From: Mesostigma viride
Taxonomy: Eukaryota > Streptophyta > Mesostigmatophyceae > Mesostigmatales > Mesostigmataceae
NCBI GenBank assembly: GCA_009746045.1
Contig: RPFO01000175.1
Span: 5,665,414 to 5,729,413 of the forward strand
Length of the DNA: 64,000 nucleotides
Direction of reading: 5' to 3'
Under the pieces are notes generated by a model. That model worked only from the letters and a program-made list of their open reading frames with translations. It did not search any database and was not told the origin of the DNA. This document shows positions 61,246 through 64,000 of this stretch, one piece after another. The stretch's first letter is position 1, and each line of letters opens with the position of its first letter. A program made the position numbers and the translations under genes.

Positions 61246-63250
61246 CCACGAGCCACGAGGTAGCCATGGCTGACGGCGGCGCTCATAACTGTCACGTTTG
61301 AGCACCAAAATTAGCCGTGAATATCACAATCGATGCGTCTTTCTACGACGCACATGCTGCTATAATTTTCCGAAGCTATTACGCAATATACGATGAGCAA
61401 ACGCCTCTCGACGAATCGCAGTTTGGAAACTGCGATGAGCCAAGCAAATGCGCCTGCAGCTCCGGCTGCAGCTTCGCCTCCCGGCCTCGCAGGCCACGGT
61501 GACCCTAGCCAAGCGTTAGTGGTTCACTCCTCCGCGGCCTCGCCATCGGCATCGCCAGTTCTAACCTAAACGCAGCCGCTCATCCTTTCCACGCGAACCG
61601 CGTTTCAAGCTAAAAACCTTCAATGTCGACGATTACGACTGGTACAACATTGCCCCGTGCACTGCTCTGGAGTGCATTTTCTTCGGGGATTACGCCTCGC
61701 TCCTTGAGCTGTGCCTCCACCTTCACAGCATCAATCGCCTTCTCGAGCCCGATGGCCGCAGGCTTCAATGCCGAGATCTGCTGCTGACGAGCCTCCACTA
61801 CAACCGGCCTGACCTTCAGCATCTGATTCTCTGCTCACTCCTCCAGAAGTCTGACGGCGAGATCTGGTCCCCCACCATCTCCGCAGCCACATTCCGTTCC
61901 ATCCTCACGGAAGCCTTTCAGCAGCACGTGACCCCCCTTGAGCACTGCCGACCGGTAGCAGCAATCGGTGGCACGCTGACTGCTGAACTTCCTCATGTGC
62001 ATTTCCACCGCCGTCGCCTCCACCTCCACTGCCACCTCCACCTCCACCGCCGACATCAAAGCCCAGCTCCTCGACATTGACCAGCGCCTTAAGACAATGC
62101 AATCGCCATCGAGGTCCTGCAAAACACCGCAGGCCTCACCGCCCAGGCGGTGAAGGAAATTGCCGCCAAGCCGGCCCCTGCTGGCCTGGCCGGCGATGCT
62201 CCTCCCATCACAACCTGGGCGGACATGCTCCGAAGCAACATACCACCTCCACCACCTCCGCCGTCGCAGCCCAGCTCCAGCGGCAGACGCTTGACCTCCG
62301 CGAGGAGGCCGAGCTCGCCAAGCGCAGCCTCAACGCCATACTCAAGAACTTCGACATGGAGGAAGGTGAGAATTCCGAGAAGCTTGCGTGCACGTGCGTT
62401 TGAGAGCAAAATCCTTGCACGCATGGGCCCTCTTGGTGAGATTAAGCTGACCGCCCACCGCCTCCCCCGCGCGCGGGGTAAGGCAGGCCGGGGCGCCTTC
62501 GCTTCTTCTCATCTTTGAGAGCCCAGCGGACAAGATTTCGTTTCTCCGACGCCTCAAGCGGCTCGAGAAGACTCCCTTCACCGTGGACGACGACTTGACC
62601 CTGGCGCAGCAACAACGGCGACGGGAGCTATGGCCGACCTACCTCCAGCTCCGGCAGACCAAGGCGGGCCACCCGGTGTACTGGAAGGGGGCGGCCACCT
62701 ACGTCGGCCACAAGCCCTGGCACGCGCCCCCCTCGACCACCGCGGCCCCAGCCGGACTCCAGAAGCCCCAGCCTAGGGGAATACAGTAGCAGTACGTAGT
62801 GTAGAATAGTTAGACAGTGGCCTTGTACATGCCCGCCTACTACAGGCACTATACCAGCTGAGGCCTAGCCTTTTTAGTCATGTACATGTGTGCCTATGCT
62901 GAGCCACCCTCCAGATGATGCCTAGCTTTATTTAATTATGCCGTGCCCATGCAGGGAGTAACTCTCTGCTGAGACGCCATGCCCTAGCTTTTGTATAGCT
63001 ATGCTGATCTTCCCCCCCATGACAGGCTCCCCCTTAGCTGGGCATAGCTTGAACATCATGCATGGGGCTGCAAGTGCCATGGTGCACCTAGAGCAAGGGT
63101 CGTTTACATTCCCACCCTTGCAGGAAGTAGCTTAGAATGTATGATAGGCCATATGCCCCTTCTCTGGGCTATGTGCTACATATACTCCCAACGGAGTTAT
63201 GTTCCTAATTAATTAATTAATTAATTAATTAATTACTTAATTAATTAATA
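61246..63250 (+). mobile_element. ORF1-only retroelement, full length (about 2.0 kb)
   Basis: Spans the family's 5' UTR (CGAGGTAGCCATGGCTGACG at 61256), a degraded ORF1, the 3' UTR, the hairpin CTCCCAACGGAG (63187-63198) and a TTAA tail (63208-63249). ORF1 starts MSKRLSTN at 61393 and soon hits a stop (61567). Recognisable later parts are the coiled-coil region near 62070-62200, SLNAILKNF (RRM-like, 62327), and the C-terminal domain (TLAQQQRRRELWPTYLQLRQ near 62597), in three frames. No reverse transcriptase or endonuclease is present between 5' UTR and tail, so the short coding content is not just truncation. Confidence 0.85.
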
Positions 63251-64000
63251 CAACAAAGAAGCAATCTATTTGATAAAATCTAAATTCTACAGTAAGAACA
63301 CAAACGAGGAAAGCCGTGATGCAACTGTCTTGAGTGAGACAACTATTCGATCTGATCAATCACCACACCATATTTTGACAAATCATGTGAGGGCTCAAAG
63401 AATTCTTTGGCCGGGGTCGATGCCTGACTGATAAGCATCCTCAATTAAGATGCTGACAAAATCACTACCCATTATTTAACAAATATCATCAAAACAACGG
63501 CACTAATTGAGTGAGACATGTATATAACCCTGGTTGTCTCCTTGATAAAGCCTTTGCCATGCACAGTGCCCAGTCACTCACAAGTCCGCACGGTGCCTAT
63601 AGCCAGTTAGCCACTCATCTAACCAAAGTAAGAAGTATCTGCTAGCTGGTGATCTCGAAATGTGGCAGGAGAATCTATGTACATTGCGATGGCCAAGCCT
63701 GCTTGACAGGCCGTCCACCTATGTGTACATCAGTGGATCCAGCACAAGGGACCTCGTTAAATCCTTTCAGTTTACTGATGGTTACAATGGAGGCAAAAAA
63801 TAATGCGGCCATGGCCAGTACTTCGTCCCAAGACCATAACAGACCAACAAAATAACAATAAGTGAGAACAAAAACAAATAATAACAGAACAGGAATTTTA
63901 CAAAAGCAACAAGTCCGCTCACAAGCTCATCAATTGGGTTGTTAGTCCAGAGACAACCAAAAGCGCAAAACATATACGAGCGTCCGCAGCTGAGCGGCCA
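63251..64000. other. Right edge, no gene recognised
   Basis: AT-rich. The motif TATCAAGGAGACAACC occurs here on the minus strand near 63530, and GAGTGAGACAACT or similar occurs twice. The largest open frames (about 65 codons) look random. Confidence 0.5.

Overview
The window looks like nuclear DNA of a green alga or a close green-lineage relative. The evidence is: GC-rich, spliced coding exons with GT-AG introns; a nuclear tryptophan synthase beta gene whose N-terminus resembles a plastid transit peptide; an interstitial tract of the plant/green-algal telomere heptamer (TTTAGGG); a possible exon of a class A penicillin-binding protein (plastid peptidoglycan); and many non-LTR retroelement remnants. 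The species cannot be named from this sequence. I found no rRNA, tRNA or CRISPR.

Layout. 1-793: minisatellite plus two putative exons of a penicillin-binding-like protein. 2.1-5.6 kb: plus-strand gene of unknown function; three 3' exons can be placed. 6.3-16.0 kb: transposon graveyard. ORF1-only retroelements are 5'-truncated, and one is broken by a 1.8-kb insertion and by a 2.08-kb piggyBac-like TTAA element. A second ORF1-only family lies at 13.1-14.7 kb on the minus strand. 16.2-18.2 kb: two-exon MYND-finger/helical-repeat gene (minus). 20.0-21.5 kb: duplicated PHD-finger fragments and a frame-broken gene. 22.7-40.7 kb: one minus-strand gene whose 15 phase-compatible exons (about 1.3 kb of coding) are spread over 18 kb of introns filled with tandem repeats. 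43.0-50.2 kb: complete eight-exon tryptophan synthase beta gene (plus). 50.8-57.8 kb: two non-LTR elements with reverse transcriptase, both frame-broken. 59.6-63.25 kb: further ORF1-only copies, including one that spans 5' UTR to tail.

Two patterns run through the window. First, introns of three separate genes carry tandem copies of the exon/intron boundary itself: the last bases of the exon plus its splice donor, or the acceptor plus the first bases of the exon. In one case this boundary has become a 34-bp array with 33 extra copies, each keeping the donor. Second, three retroelement families of different coding content end in the same small hairpin (stem CTCC/GGAG or CTCCC/GGGAG, loop CAAC) followed by a TTAA or AATTT microsatellite tail. 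This suggests a common reverse-transcriptase recognition site and ORF1-only elements moved in trans.

Limits: exon models come from reading frame, phase and splice-site logic without transcripts. Long open frames inside simple repeats were treated as artefacts.
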